This document shows, one piece after another, positions 43,475 to 52,508 of a stretch of DNA of 55,077 nt (positions are counted from its first letter, which is position 1; each line of letters starts with the position of its first letter). The notes below the pieces were generated by a model. That model saw only the letters and a list, made by a program, of their open reading frames with translations. It ran no database searches and was not told the DNA's origin. The translations under genes and the position numbers were made by a program. The stretch comes from Desulfobacterales bacterium RIFOXYA12_FULL_46_15 (GTDB lineage: Bacteria > Desulfobacterota > Desulfobacteria > Desulfobacterales > Desulfobacteraceae), in assembly GCA_001799395.1 (NCBI GenBank), contig MGTJ01000049.1, forward strand, positions 1-55,077. Reading direction: 5' to 3'.

Positions 43475-43595
43475 ATTTTTTGTATATATTTTTATGTCTT
43501 GATTTTAAGATTAAACCATAATTTTAATGCCGGGCATTTTTTTGATGAAAATTACAGGGGATAATAGCAAAGATTAAAAAAAAGAGGAAACAAAA

Positions 43596-44093
43596 ATGAA
43601 AAGAAATCTGATGATGTGGGTGCTGTTCGCAGTTGTTTTCTTTCTGACAGGGTGTGCCGGGGGGTATCTGTCCGGCTCAAACTCTGCCGGTCCGTCCGGA
43701 AGTGTTCTCGGGCTAGCCGAGAAAGATGGAGGGGCAAATCAGACAGTGACGTTTGAAGTTACAGGAAAGGGTCTTGAACCGGAAACATCGATAACAAAAG
43801 GTGAAGCCATCATAATGGCTGAAAGAGCTGCAATAATGGATGGCTACCGGCAGTTTGCAGAAAAAATCCATGGTGTGTATGTCGATGCCTATATGAAATC
43901 CGGTTACGGAACAATCAATCATGACATGATTAAAACCAATACCCAATCATGGCTCAGAGGAGTTGAATTAGTTGAAATCAGACATGGAAATCACGGTATA
44001 ACCGAAGCAATTATGCATTTGAGAATCAATTTTACCAAGCAGGGAATGGTTTGGTGGCCAAGCGGTTTAGGATCGAATATAGCACCCATGTGA
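43596..44093 (+). CDS. LPP20/FlgP-like lipoprotein, copy 1
   Basis: 165 residues. Signal sequence ending in the lipobox FLTGC (Cys20). A Ser/Gly-rich linker precedes an LPP20-type domain (about 50-160) with IIMAERAAIMDGYRQFAEKI, GVYVDAYMKSGYG and TQSWLRGVE. Related lipoproteins (FlgP) build outer-membrane-proximal basal disks on flagellar motors in Vibrio and Campylobacter. About 60% of the domain matches copy 2 at 45221 by eye. AGAGGAAAC precedes the ATG. Confidence 0.8.
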   Translation: MKRNLMMWVLFAVVFFLTGCAGGYLSGSNSAGPSGSVLGLAEKDGGANQTVTFEVTGKGLEPETSITKGEAIIMAERAAIMDGYRQFAEKIHGVYVDAYMKSGYGTINHDMIKTNTQSWLRGVELVEIRHGNHGITEAIMHLRINFTKQGMVWWPSGLGSNIAPM

Positions 44094-44132
44094 CCCTCTA
44101 ATCCATATTTTATATGAAAGAATTGAGAAATC

Positions 44133-44978
44133 ATGTATTTTTGTCTTAACAGGTCGGCAATCGTTTTTTATGCATCTTTGTTTATGGCGCTTACCTTTTT
44201 CATCTTAATGAAAAGCGGTGCTGCCTCTGCAGCAGACAGGGGGTATCAGGATGTATATTCCATGGAACCAAAATCTGATTCCAATAAGGCAAAAATTGAA
44301 TTTATTCAATCGGAAATTGACAAGATCAGTCAAGATTTTGACTGGTTGTCTTCCCGTGTCAAGAAAATGGAGCTGTTTAAGCAGTTTATCCCGGACAGAA
44401 TGTATCAAAGCCTTGCGTTTAAACAGAATAAAATTAAAATTCTGAAAAAACTCAAAGCACAACTGGAGGCGGTATCAAAAAAAGATAAAAAAACAAAACC
44501 GGTCAAGAAAACCTCACCTCTTTCGAAAAAAGCAGTTGGGACTCCTTCAGGAGAGAAGAGGATCGCGGAACAAATAAAAAAATACGGGCTGGTTGACTGG
44601 CTGGAGTTGATAAAAGACAAGGATGGTGCAAGGATCGAGAATCGATTGCCGATATTGTTTGGTTCCGGAAGCGCTGAAATTGCAGAAGAATATAAAATAT
44701 TTCTGAAGAATGTGGCCATGGTTCTAAAAGAAAGCAAAGTATCGATTCAGGTTGATGGATACGCAGATACAGATCCCATTCATACTGCAAAATATCCATC
44801 AAATTCTGAATTAAGTACTGCAAGAGCTTTAAGTGTTTCCCGGGAGCTGATTAAAAACGGCATAGGCCCTGATGTTTTTAAAACAGGAGCAGCCCGGCGA
44901 CGCGGATCTGTTGAACACAAGGCATCTAAGTGGAAAGCCCTTGATAGACATGCGAATCTGACTGTTTTTTTAGAGTAA
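44133..44978 (+). CDS. Periplasmic OmpA/MotB-C-like protein, copy 1
   Basis: 281 residues. N-terminal signal sequence (cleavage near AASA, about 34), a helical/coiled-coil hairpin (about 48-120), a Lys-rich linker, and an OmpA-like domain (about 150-281) with QVDGYADTDPIHTAKYPSNSEL then STARALSV, very close to the MotB peptidoglycan-binding motif. There is no stator Asp TM, so it is not a stator. It follows the LPP20 lipoprotein by 39 nt and is repeated at 45760. Confidence 0.78.
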   Translation: MYFCLNRSAIVFYASLFMALTFFILMKSGAASAADRGYQDVYSMEPKSDSNKAKIEFIQSEIDKISQDFDWLSSRVKKMELFKQFIPDRMYQSLAFKQNKIKILKKLKAQLEAVSKKDKKTKPVKKTSPLSKKAVGTPSGEKRIAEQIKKYGLVDWLELIKDKDGARIENRLPILFGSGSAEIAEEYKIFLKNVAMVLKESKVSIQVDGYADTDPIHTAKYPSNSELSTARALSVSRELIKNGIGPDVFKTGAARRRGSVEHKASKWKALDRHANLTVFLE

Positions 44979-45220
44979 AACTTTTGACGGATTATTTCAT
45001 GCAACGCCTATTCGTAGAACAGGCTGAGGCTTTCATCAAGATCACCTGAAAACCTATCCAAAGGTATTTGAAATTTTAAAAATACATGGCCAAATACCCG
45101 TTTTTCCTATTCCATTTTTTTTAATTTAAGTTAGTATGGTTTCATGACGATCTCTTTAATTTAATGGCTGTCTGGATTTTGAAAAAAAATTTACGACATG
45201 ATTTAGATGAGGGCTATGAA
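44979..45220. other. Intergenic region between cassette copies
   Basis: No convincing gene, promoter or terminator seen. It is AT-rich with a short possible hairpin (GCCT/AGGC around 45006-45024). An in-frame extension of the next gene back to 45164 lacks a ribosome site. Confidence 0.4.
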
Positions 45221-45694
45221 ATGAAACTTTTTTTATTTTTCTGGGTCGGGGTGATTTCAGTTTTTTCACTGGCTGGTTGTGCCGGGAACCATTATCCTTC
45301 CGGGAACGTCCTTGGCAACTCAATCTCAACATCAGAGATGTACAGGGTTGTTATATTTAATGTTGTCGGTAAGGGAGTCGAACCGGAATTGTCCTTATCC
45401 AAAGGACAGGCTGTGTTGATGGCTGAAAGGGCAGCCGTTGCAGACGGATACAGGCAGTTTGTGGAAAAGATCAGAGGTGTTTACGTTGATGCCTATATGA
45501 AAGCCGGTTATGGTGCGGTTAACTGGGATGCCCTTAATACAAGCACTCAGTCATGGCTGCGGGGTGTTGAAATCATCGAGGTAAGGCAGGGACCTTTTGG
45601 CATTGTTGAAGCACATATGCAGCTTAAGGTGAATTTTGTTAACAACAATATGATCTGGTGGCCCTTTGGAACGGACAATATCCCCAAATCCTGA
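45221..45694 (+). CDS. LPP20/FlgP-like lipoprotein, copy 2
   Basis: 157 residues, lipobox SLAGC (Cys20), then the same domain as copy 1: VLMAERAAVADGYRQFVEKI, GVYVDAYMKAGYG, TQSWLRGVE and a shared WWP near the C-terminus. I chose ATG 45221 (GAGGG about 7 nt upstream) because it starts directly with the signal peptide; the in-frame ATG 45164 would add 19 charged residues before it. The pair evidently arose by tandem duplication of a lipoprotein-OmpA unit. Confidence 0.8.
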   Translation: MKLFLFFWVGVISVFSLAGCAGNHYPSGNVLGNSISTSEMYRVVIFNVVGKGVEPELSLSKGQAVLMAERAAVADGYRQFVEKIRGVYVDAYMKAGYGAVNWDALNTSTQSWLRGVEIIEVRQGPFGIVEAHMQLKVNFVNNNMIWWPFGTDNIPKS

Positions 45695-45741
45695 TAGCAG
45701 TATGATATCATTCATAATTTAAGCATCTTTGGTATGAAATG

Positions 45742-45757
45742 AAAAAAAGGGGGGGGG
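45742..45757 (+). repeat. A7G9 homopolymer at the start of the second OmpA-like gene
   Basis: Seven A then nine G lie directly after an ATG (45739) and 2 nt before another in-frame ATG (45760). Tract-length change would shift the frame from the first start and alter the ribosome-binding purine run for the second. This is the layout of a phase-variable locus. Confidence 0.6.
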
Positions 45758-45759
45758 CT

Positions 45760-46614
45760 ATGCACATTAAAAATAATTCATACATTAATCCATTGTTTTT
45801 TCTGATCGTATTTCTCTTCGGGTCATTCATTTATCCTGAGCCTGCCAGGGCTGTTCCTGATAAAAGCGACGGATCCGGCACCTATAGCCAGAAAATAATA
45901 GATGATTATCAGCACAGAGTGATTTCAACCGAAGGGGAGATTCGCGAGTTAAAAGAGAATCTGGCATGGCTGGACCTGAAGATCAAGGGGATAATCTATT
46001 CAAACCGTCCGGTTCCGCAATCAATTTATAATTCGGTACAACATAAGACAGAGAGACTAAATGCCCTGGAAAAAGAGAGGGCATATTGTATCAACCGGTT
46101 ATCCGGGTTCCTGAAACCGGAGGAACCCGCCATTACACAGAGTCAAATATCCGGGCAGGATACGGATGATCATGATTTTGTAAAAAAACTTCAATCCAGG
46201 ATTGAAAATGCACATCTTTCAGACTGGATAGCCATCGAGCATGATAAAGACGGTCGCTCATACAGGTTAAAAACAATCCTTCCTATTTTATTTTCTTCAG
46301 GAAGTGCATTGCTTTTCAAAGAGTATGATGATTTTTTAAGAAATTTTGCCCTGGTGATAAAAGACCTTGATGCTCAAATAGTAGTGGATGGGTACGCGGA
46401 TATTAATCCGATTCATACCAAGCAATACCCCTCCAATTTCGAACTCGGCGCCACACGGGCAGCCAATGTGGTTCATTCCCTGGTCAGACACGGAGTTAAG
46501 CCATCCATATTTAAAATTGCTTCCACAGGAAAATACCGATTCTTTCCCCTTAAGATGTCTGCAAATAAAACCCTGGAGAGATATGTCAATATAACTGTGT
46601 TTATCTCCGGATAA
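45760..46614 (+). CDS. Periplasmic OmpA/MotB-C-like protein, copy 2
   Basis: 284 residues from ATG 45760, or 291 from ATG 45739. Signal peptide (cleavage near PARA), helical hairpin (about 45-115) matching copy 1 (WL..K.K ... P..IY.S), and an OmpA-like domain with VVDGYADINPIHTKQYPSNFEL then GATRAANV. I favour ATG 45760, since the poly-purine run would act as its ribosome site, but either start is possible. Divergence from copy 1 is high outside the motifs. Confidence 0.75.
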   Translation: MHIKNNSYINPLFFLIVFLFGSFIYPEPARAVPDKSDGSGTYSQKIIDDYQHRVISTEGEIRELKENLAWLDLKIKGIIYSNRPVPQSIYNSVQHKTERLNALEKERAYCINRLSGFLKPEEPAITQSQISGQDTDDHDFVKKLQSRIENAHLSDWIAIEHDKDGRSYRLKTILPILFSSGSALLFKEYDDFLRNFALVIKDLDAQIVVDGYADINPIHTKQYPSNFELGATRAANVVHSLVRHGVKPSIFKIASTGKYRFFPLKMSANKTLERYVNITVFISG

Positions 46615-46783
46615 CCCGGGGAATTATCTATTATTTCAAAAAAAATGAAACATCCTTTCCACCCGCTTCAGAGCTAAACAGGATAATATATTTTTGTTAT
46701 TTGAATTTGTTTGATTGTTTTGCTATACGAAGGTGATGCGTCGTTGTGTATAAAACTGTGAGATTTTTTAAGGTGGAAACGGT

Positions 46784-47704
46784 TTGAACCTGTCAGACCC
46801 GAAATATCAGAATTATAAGATTATCTTTTTTGTCATCTTTCTCATTTCAGGATACCTGCTCTTTAATTCCGAGCTTTCATTTTCCGGTGAAGTCCCACAG
46901 ATTGCAATTGTTGTATCAAAACGGATCAAACCCTATGTGAGCATTATAGAAGGGATGACCGAGGAGCTGGAAAAAAAAGAAAAGAAATTTGAAATCTTTT
47001 TCCTTTCCGAATCAGACTCTCCTGATAGTCAACACATGACAACCCGGTTTGAAAACAGCCGGTTTGATTTATATGCCGCTGTTGGACCTGAAGCTGCAAA
47101 ACTGGTATGGTCTTTGAAAACAGAGCATCCCAAAGTCTTCACAGCAGTCCTTGATCCTGAAGTCCTGCTGGAAAGCGGAAGTTCTCAATGCGGTGTTTCA
47201 CTTAGAATTCCGGTTGAAAGGCAGGTCCGGGAAATTTCAAATGCATTTGTCAATGTCAAGAGAATCGGATTGCTGTTTGACGCCCGGATCAATGACTGGT
47301 TTTATAAGGCAGCCGATGCTGCTTCCGGGCAATACGGCATCACCATTATCCCCCTCATGGTTGAGACGAGGGCCCAGATTACCGAAGTACTGGCCCAGAA
47401 CTGGCAGAATCTGGATTGTGTCTGGATGATCCCGGACCAGACCGTTATTTCCGAAAAAATCATTGAACATATTATCAAGCTTGCCCTTTATAATTCAAAG
47501 GGCGTGATAGGGTATAATTCATTTTTTATCCGGACCGGTGCATTTTTTTCTTTTGATTTTGATTATAAAACCCTGGGGGCACAGGCTGCCCGGAAAATCG
47601 ACGGGTATTTGGGAACCGGTTTGTGTAATCAGGAGCCGCCGGAATTTCAAACCATTTTAAACCGTAAAATGATAGAGAAAATCGGTTTTAAAACAAAGGA
47701 GTGA
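46784..47704 (+). CDS. ABC_sub_bind-family periplasmic binding protein
   Basis: 306 residues, TTG start with AAGGTGG upstream. N-terminal signal or anchor segment (about 12-30), then a type I periplasmic-binding fold of the ABC_sub_bind (DUF534-like) class: IAIVVSKRIKPY, DLYAAVGPEAAKL, VFTAVLDPE, RIGLLFDAR, and GVIGYNSFFIRTGAFFSF. The ligand is unknown; related proteins bind small organic solutes. No permease or ATPase gene is adjacent; instead a histidine kinase follows at once, so a sensing role is likely. Confidence 0.82.
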   Translation: MNLSDPKYQNYKIIFFVIFLISGYLLFNSELSFSGEVPQIAIVVSKRIKPYVSIIEGMTEELEKKEKKFEIFFLSESDSPDSQHMTTRFENSRFDLYAAVGPEAAKLVWSLKTEHPKVFTAVLDPEVLLESGSSQCGVSLRIPVERQVREISNAFVNVKRIGLLFDARINDWFYKAADAASGQYGITIIPLMVETRAQITEVLAQNWQNLDCVWMIPDQTVISEKIIEHIIKLALYNSKGVIGYNSFFIRTGAFFSFDFDYKTLGAQAARKIDGYLGTGLCNQEPPEFQTILNRKMIEKIGFKTKE

Positions 47705-47707
47705 ATT

Positions 47708-49126
47708 ATTTTTAATAATATCGGCATACATGCAAGGGTCCTGTCCACTGCCGTCATTCTGATCAGTGCATCAACACTGACCTTGGGATACTGGGGGGTG
47801 AATATCATCAACCAGTTTGTCATGTCCCGGTTTAGCCAGCGGATTGATTTCATGACCCATTACCTGGCCCTTAATTCAGAACTGGGCATTTTGATTGATG
47901 AACAAAAACTTTTAAGGGGTCTTGCAAGGAATATGCTAGGGGAAGAGGACATTGCCGGGGTAATCATTGAAGATGGCCATGGCCGGGAACTCATAAGGGA
48001 AACACGGGATATCCCTGGCCCCTTTGAAACTGTCCAAAAATGGGTCTATTTATCAGAAGCAAAAGATGGGATGGTATCCATGAATCTGATCACGGATAAT
48101 AGGGATGGCGATAGAATCGGCCGGGTCGAGGTCATCTATTCCACAAGCGGAATTGAGAATCTTGCAAAACAAATGAAACAGAGGTTTTTAATCATTGCCC
48201 TGGTGTTGATTCTGATTTCCTGTTTCATATTTTATATCATATCCAGATCCCTTGTAACCCCTGTGATCTCACTTGCAAAAATTGCAAAAAAAGTATCGCT
48301 TGGCAATCATGCCATCCGCGCCCCGGAAGGCAATACGCCGGAAACTATAAAACTTGCCGGAGCCTTTAACGAAATGCTGGACTCCATTGCTTTAGGGAGG
48401 AAAACCATTGTCCAGGCCTATGAAAAAATGGCAAAGCAGGAGACCCTGGTGGAAGTTGGAAAATTCTCCATGATGATCGCCCATGAGGTAAAAAACCCGC
48501 TGGGCATCATAAAAAGCTCCCTTGAAATCCTGAAAAGGGAATTGGATATTCCTGCAGGGAATGTTGCCTTGACGTTTGCGGAAGAAGAAATTATAAGGCT
48601 GAATGATCTGATTGAAAGTTTTTTAATGTTTGCAAGGCCGGCCAGGCCGAATTTTTCCAGGACCGATCTCAACCGGATCATGTATCAGGTGGTCACGGGT
48701 TTTGAAATACAATACCAGTCCGGTCTGCTTGAGATCAGATCTTCTATTCCTGAAGCCCCCTTTTATGCCGATGCCGATTTCGACCTGTTTTCCCGGGGAA
48801 TGACCAATATCATCATGAATGCCTGTGAGGCAAACCAGGGAAAAGGGGTAATCGAGATTGCAATTGAGTGCAGGAAGAAAAAATGGCAACTTTATGTTAA
48901 AGATCAGGGTAAGGGAATTCCGGCAGAACAGTTGAAAAAGATTTTTGAACCGTTTTTTACCACCAAGGCCAAGGGGACCGGTCTTGGACTTGCATTTGCA
49001 GACCAGGTAGTCAAGGCCCATGGTGGAAAAATTGTGGCTCAGAACAGACCCGAAGGCGGTGCCCTGTTCTGCGTGACAATGTTTTCAAATATAAAAGATG
49101 ATGAAATTCAAGGAAGTTTGGAATAA
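47708..49126 (+). CDS. Membrane sensor histidine kinase, probable ATT start
   Basis: About 472 residues. TM1 (about 10-32), a periplasmic sensor (about 35-155), TM2 ([18 protein letters not shown]), HAMP, then HisKA with His259 in [10 protein letters not shown] box [11 protein letters not shown]1 DQGKGIP and G2 GTGLGLAF. The first canonical start in frame is TTG 47783, which removes TM1. The frame is open back to a stop at 47702, and ATT 47708 stands 6 nt after AAAGGAG, giving a normal N-terminus ([10 protein letters not shown]). It is followed without a gap by its response regulator. Confidence 0.82.
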   Translation: MFNNIGIHARVLSTAVILISASTLTLGYWGVNIINQFVMSRFSQRIDFMTHYLALNSELGILIDEQKLLRGLARNMLGEEDIAGVIIEDGHGRELIRETRDIPGPFETVQKWVYLSEAKDGMVSMNLITDNRDGDRIGRVEVIYSTSGIENLAKQMKQRFLIIALVLILISCFIFYIISRSLVTPVISLAKIAKKVSLGNHAIRAPEGNTPETIKLAGAFNEMLDSIALGRKTIVQAYEKMAKQETLVEVGKFSMMIAHEVKNPLGIIKSSLEILKRELDIPAGNVALTFAEEEIIRLNDLIESFLMFARPARPNFSRTDLNRIMYQVVTGFEIQYQSGLLEIRSSIPEAPFYADADFDLFSRGMTNIIMNACEANQGKGVIEIAIECRKKKWQLYVKDQGKGIPAEQLKKIFEPFFTTKAKGTGLGLAFADQVVKAHGGKIVAQNRPEGGALFCVTMFSNIKDDEIQGSLE

Positions 49127-50479
49127 ATGGCCCATATACTCATTGTAGATGATGAACCAAAAATGAGAATCCTTCTTTCAATGATGCTGGAAAGAAAAGG
49201 GTATCAGATTGATCAGGCAACCGATGGAAAGGATGCCTTGAAAAAGCTTTCCCTTTTGGGATATGATCTTGTGATTTCCGATATCAAGATGCCGGAAATG
49301 GATGGAAGGGAATTGATAACCAGGATGAGACAACAGGATATCGTTACTCCTGTCGTGTTCATCACTGCCTTTGCAACCATTGATTCCGCCGTTGAGATGA
49401 TGCGGCAGGGTGCTGTCGATTATGTTACCAAACCCTTTGATGAATCAAAAATCAGGATCAGTGTGGAAAGAGCCTTGAATTTTTCCCGTCTGGTGTCTGA
49501 GAATCGTGAAATGAAACTGGAACTTGAGGAATCACAGGGGCACCGGCAATTGATTTATCAATCAGACTGTATGAAGGAGGTTGTAAACCTGGTAAAAAAT
49601 GTGGCTAGTGTCGATTCGGCAGTCCTGATACTCGGAGAATCCGGTACAGGCAAGGAGCTTATCGCAAGACAGATCCATTCTAAGAGTACCCGTAGCGGTA
49701 AACGGTTTGTGCCGGTCAATTGTGCTGCCATTTCATCCAACCTGGTTGAGTCTGAATTATTCGGATATGAAAAAGGTGCTTTTACAGGTGCCGAATCCCG
49801 GAGGCGCGGCAAATTTGAGTATGCCACCGGCGGTACACTGTTTCTGGATGAAATCGGGGATATGCCCCTGGATTCCCAGGGAAAACTCCTCCGGGCCCTT
49901 CAGGAAAAAAAGTTTCAGCGGGTTGGCGGCAATGAGGAGATTCCTGTGGATGTCAGGGTGATCTGTGCCACCAACAGAAATCTTGAAACCATGGTTCATG
50001 AAAATAAATTCAGACAAGACCTTTTTTACCGGATCAATGTGTTTCCGATCCTGATACCGCCCCTTAGGGAGAGAAATGAGGATATCGTTCCTTTGGCAGA
50101 TTATTTGATCAAGACATTCCCGTTTGGAAAAGAGCATATGATCAGCGATAATGCCTGCAAAAAACTTAAAGAATATCCGTGGCCGGGAAATGTACGGGAA
50201 CTCGCCAATGTGATTGAACGATGCCTGATTTTAACACGGGATACAAAAAAAATTACATCAGACACGATTTCTTTTTTAAAGACCGCAGCACCTGCAGCGG
50301 ATGGACCGGAGGTTGTCAAGCTGCCGCCCGGAGGGGTTGCGCTCCACCAGGTCCAGTTCAGCCTGGTCAAACAGGCCCTGCAGGCAGCCGGCAATAACCA
50401 GACAACAGCGGCAAAACTTCTGGGCCTAAGCCGGTCCAAGCTCAGGGTAATCATTAAAAACATTGATGGTGATCAATAA
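49127..50479 (+). CDS. NtrC-family sigma-54-dependent response regulator
   Basis: 450 residues: receiver (1-120) with phospho-acceptor Asp52 in VISDIKMPEMDG and Lys in VTKPF; AAA+ domain (about 145-375) with Walker A GESGTGKE, GAFTGA loop and LFLDEIGDM; C-terminal Fis-type helix-turn-helix (NNQTTAAKLLGLSRSKL). All parts for sigma-54 activation are intact. It lies directly after the kinase and before the TonB receptor (0-nt spacing), so autoregulation of this unit is likely. Confidence 0.95.
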   Translation: MAHILIVDDEPKMRILLSMMLERKGYQIDQATDGKDALKKLSLLGYDLVISDIKMPEMDGRELITRMRQQDIVTPVVFITAFATIDSAVEMMRQGAVDYVTKPFDESKIRISVERALNFSRLVSENREMKLELEESQGHRQLIYQSDCMKEVVNLVKNVASVDSAVLILGESGTGKELIARQIHSKSTRSGKRFVPVNCAAISSNLVESELFGYEKGAFTGAESRRRGKFEYATGGTLFLDEIGDMPLDSQGKLLRALQEKKFQRVGGNEEIPVDVRVICATNRNLETMVHENKFRQDLFYRINVFPILIPPLRERNEDIVPLADYLIKTFPFGKEHMISDNACKKLKEYPWPGNVRELANVIERCLILTRDTKKITSDTISFLKTAAPAADGPEVVKLPPGGVALHQVQFSLVKQALQAAGNNQTTAAKLLGLSRSKLRVIIKNIDGDQ

Positions 50480-52504
50480 ATGGCATTCAGAACCTGCATC
50501 AAAATTGTGATAATGATCCTTATGACGTTGACGTCAGTCTGTCAGGTGAATGCCTCGGATACCATGCTGATGTTTGTCGGAGAGGATCTTGATGTGCTTT
50601 CCATTGCTTCTCGAAAGGAAGAAGCTGCCTGGAGTGCACCGGCCATTGCCAAAGTGATTACCGGCAAAGATATCCAGGATTCAGGGGCCCAGACCATTTC
50701 AGAAGCCATTGACGGGGTTGCAGGTTTCCATGTCGAAAAAACCAATCAAGGCTCAATTCCCTATTTAAGGGGAATATCAAATTCGGCCCTTGTCTTGTTC
50801 GATACGGTCCCGATCATTTCAGGAACAGAAAAATCCTATCATTTCATGGATTATGAAACATCACTTGTCCCCATAAAACGAATCGAAATTATAAGGGGGG
50901 CCGGGTCTGTTTTATGGGGACCGGATGCCTTTGCCGGTGTTGTAAATGCTGTCCCCTTTACCGGAAAGGATTTTTCAGGAATGGATACCGGCGTGGCCTT
51001 GTCTTCGTCAGATGAGGGCAAACAGGCATACCTTCGGTATGGAAAAGATAATGGGGACTGGGCCTCCTTTTTTTCTCTTTCCGCCCGTCAGGCCAGGGAA
51101 GATGATACGGACATCAATGTGCTCCGGTTCTGGAATGACGGTCTTACTCCATCTCCGGAAGATGAACGGTTTGGGAACAGTACGCCGGATGATTCCCACT
51201 ACCTGGAGCTGTACGGCAATGTTTCAGTTTCGGACTGGCTTGTTTTTTCGGCAAAATTGTCTGACAGCCGCAAGGCTTTTTCCGTAACCGACTGGGATGG
51301 CGAACATACCTGGGAAGAAGAGAAAGCCTACAATACAAAACTGTTCAAGCTGGAGGCAAAAAAAGAGATCGGCATTGACTCAGGCATCCGGTTTACCGGC
51401 TACTACTCGGATGTAGAACTTGAAAAATCAGTTATTGACCGCCAGTTTGACCAGGAGGAATATTCCATGTTTGGTGAGCTGATTTATGAACGGTCTCTTT
51501 TCTCTTCCGATGGATTATTGACGGTGGGAACATCCTATAAAGAAGACCATTATGATGATATCCTGGTATGGAATAGTTTTTTTCCAGGATACCTCACATC
51601 TGAAAATCTTTATTTTCTTCCGCCCTTTTCCAGGAAAGATTATGACAATACATTGGTTTCCGTTTTCAGCCAATACCGGCACAAAATTGATAATATTGAA
51701 TTCTGGGCCGGTTTAAGGAGTGATGACCATAAACAATTCCAGGATGAAATCAGTTTCAGTTCCGGGGCTGCATGGTCAATTTCTCCTGAATTCATCCTCA
51801 AGGGCAGTTACGGTTCCGGGTATCGGACACCCTTTGCCAAACAGCTTTACGAAAACACGGAAAGCCGGCTGGAGCAGATTAAAAATGTCAATATCCAACT
51901 TCAATACAAACCCAATAACCGGAGCCTGCTTTCACTGACAGCCTTTAGAAACGATATCGATGACCATGTGATCAGCGACCGGTATGAGGGAGCCGGGGTT
52001 TCGCTGCCCAACCGGCAGACCATTGACGGGATTGAACTGGAATGGGAATTTGAAGCCACAGACAATTTGTCTTTTTCCGGGAATGCCACCTTTTTGAGCA
52101 ATGACGGGCCGGATGAGGTTTTCCTGTTTAATGACTATACCTATTTTGATGATGACGGGAACGAGCAGAAGCATTACGAGAGGCTGACCCACCGTTATGA
52201 TACCGGATCTGACACTATTCTTAATTTAACCGGGGTCTGGAAAATAACGGAGAATATCAAGCTGATCCAAGAGATCAAATACTTTTCCGATCGTGAGCTA
52301 TACTATTCCGTTGACAATGAAACCCGGAAATACCCGGATGCATGGCTGTGCAATCTGCGCCTCCGCATCAACACCGGTAAATCCAGTGATATCGACCTGT
52401 TTGCCAACAACATCTTTGGCACCCGGTTTGAGACGTTTGATGCAGCCTCGGATCATAACAGCGAGTCTCTCAGTGCCGGAATAGTCTTTAAATATAAATG
52501 GTAA
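50480..52504 (+). CDS. TonB-dependent outer-membrane receptor
   Basis: 674 residues. Signal peptide (about 1-26), a TonB-box-like stretch before a plug domain (about 50-165; ISEAIDGVAGFHV, LRGISNSALVLFDTVPI, IEIIRGAGSVLWGPDAFAGVVN), then a 22-strand-type barrel ending in the aromatic C-terminus YKW. The substrate is unknown (siderophore, cobalamin or other). Coupled to the preceding binding protein, kinase and activator genes. The stop is 4 nt from the convergent AlbA-type gene. Confidence 0.92.
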   Translation: MAFRTCIKIVIMILMTLTSVCQVNASDTMLMFVGEDLDVLSIASRKEEAAWSAPAIAKVITGKDIQDSGAQTISEAIDGVAGFHVEKTNQGSIPYLRGISNSALVLFDTVPIISGTEKSYHFMDYETSLVPIKRIEIIRGAGSVLWGPDAFAGVVNAVPFTGKDFSGMDTGVALSSSDEGKQAYLRYGKDNGDWASFFSLSARQAREDDTDINVLRFWNDGLTPSPEDERFGNSTPDDSHYLELYGNVSVSDWLVFSAKLSDSRKAFSVTDWDGEHTWEEEKAYNTKLFKLEAKKEIGIDSGIRFTGYYSDVELEKSVIDRQFDQEEYSMFGELIYERSLFSSDGLLTVGTSYKEDHYDDILVWNSFFPGYLTSENLYFLPPFSRKDYDNTLVSVFSQYRHKIDNIEFWAGLRSDDHKQFQDEISFSSGAAWSISPEFILKGSYGSGYRTPFAKQLYENTESRLEQIKNVNIQLQYKPNNRSLLSLTAFRNDIDDHVISDRYEGAGVSLPNRQTIDGIELEWEFEATDNLSFSGNATFLSNDGPDEVFLFNDYTYFDDDGNEQKHYERLTHRYDTGSDTILNLTGVWKITENIKLIQEIKYFSDRELYYSVDNETRKYPDAWLCNLRLRINTGKSSDIDLFANNIFGTRFETFDAASDHNSESLSAGIVFKYKW

Positions 52505-52508
52505 GCCG

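Noticed and set aside
50464-50500. Sigma-54 promoter for the TonB receptor
   Set aside because: No TGGCAC-N5-TTGC-like site, and there is no intergenic space between the activator and receptor genes. Any sigma-54 promoter must be elsewhere.
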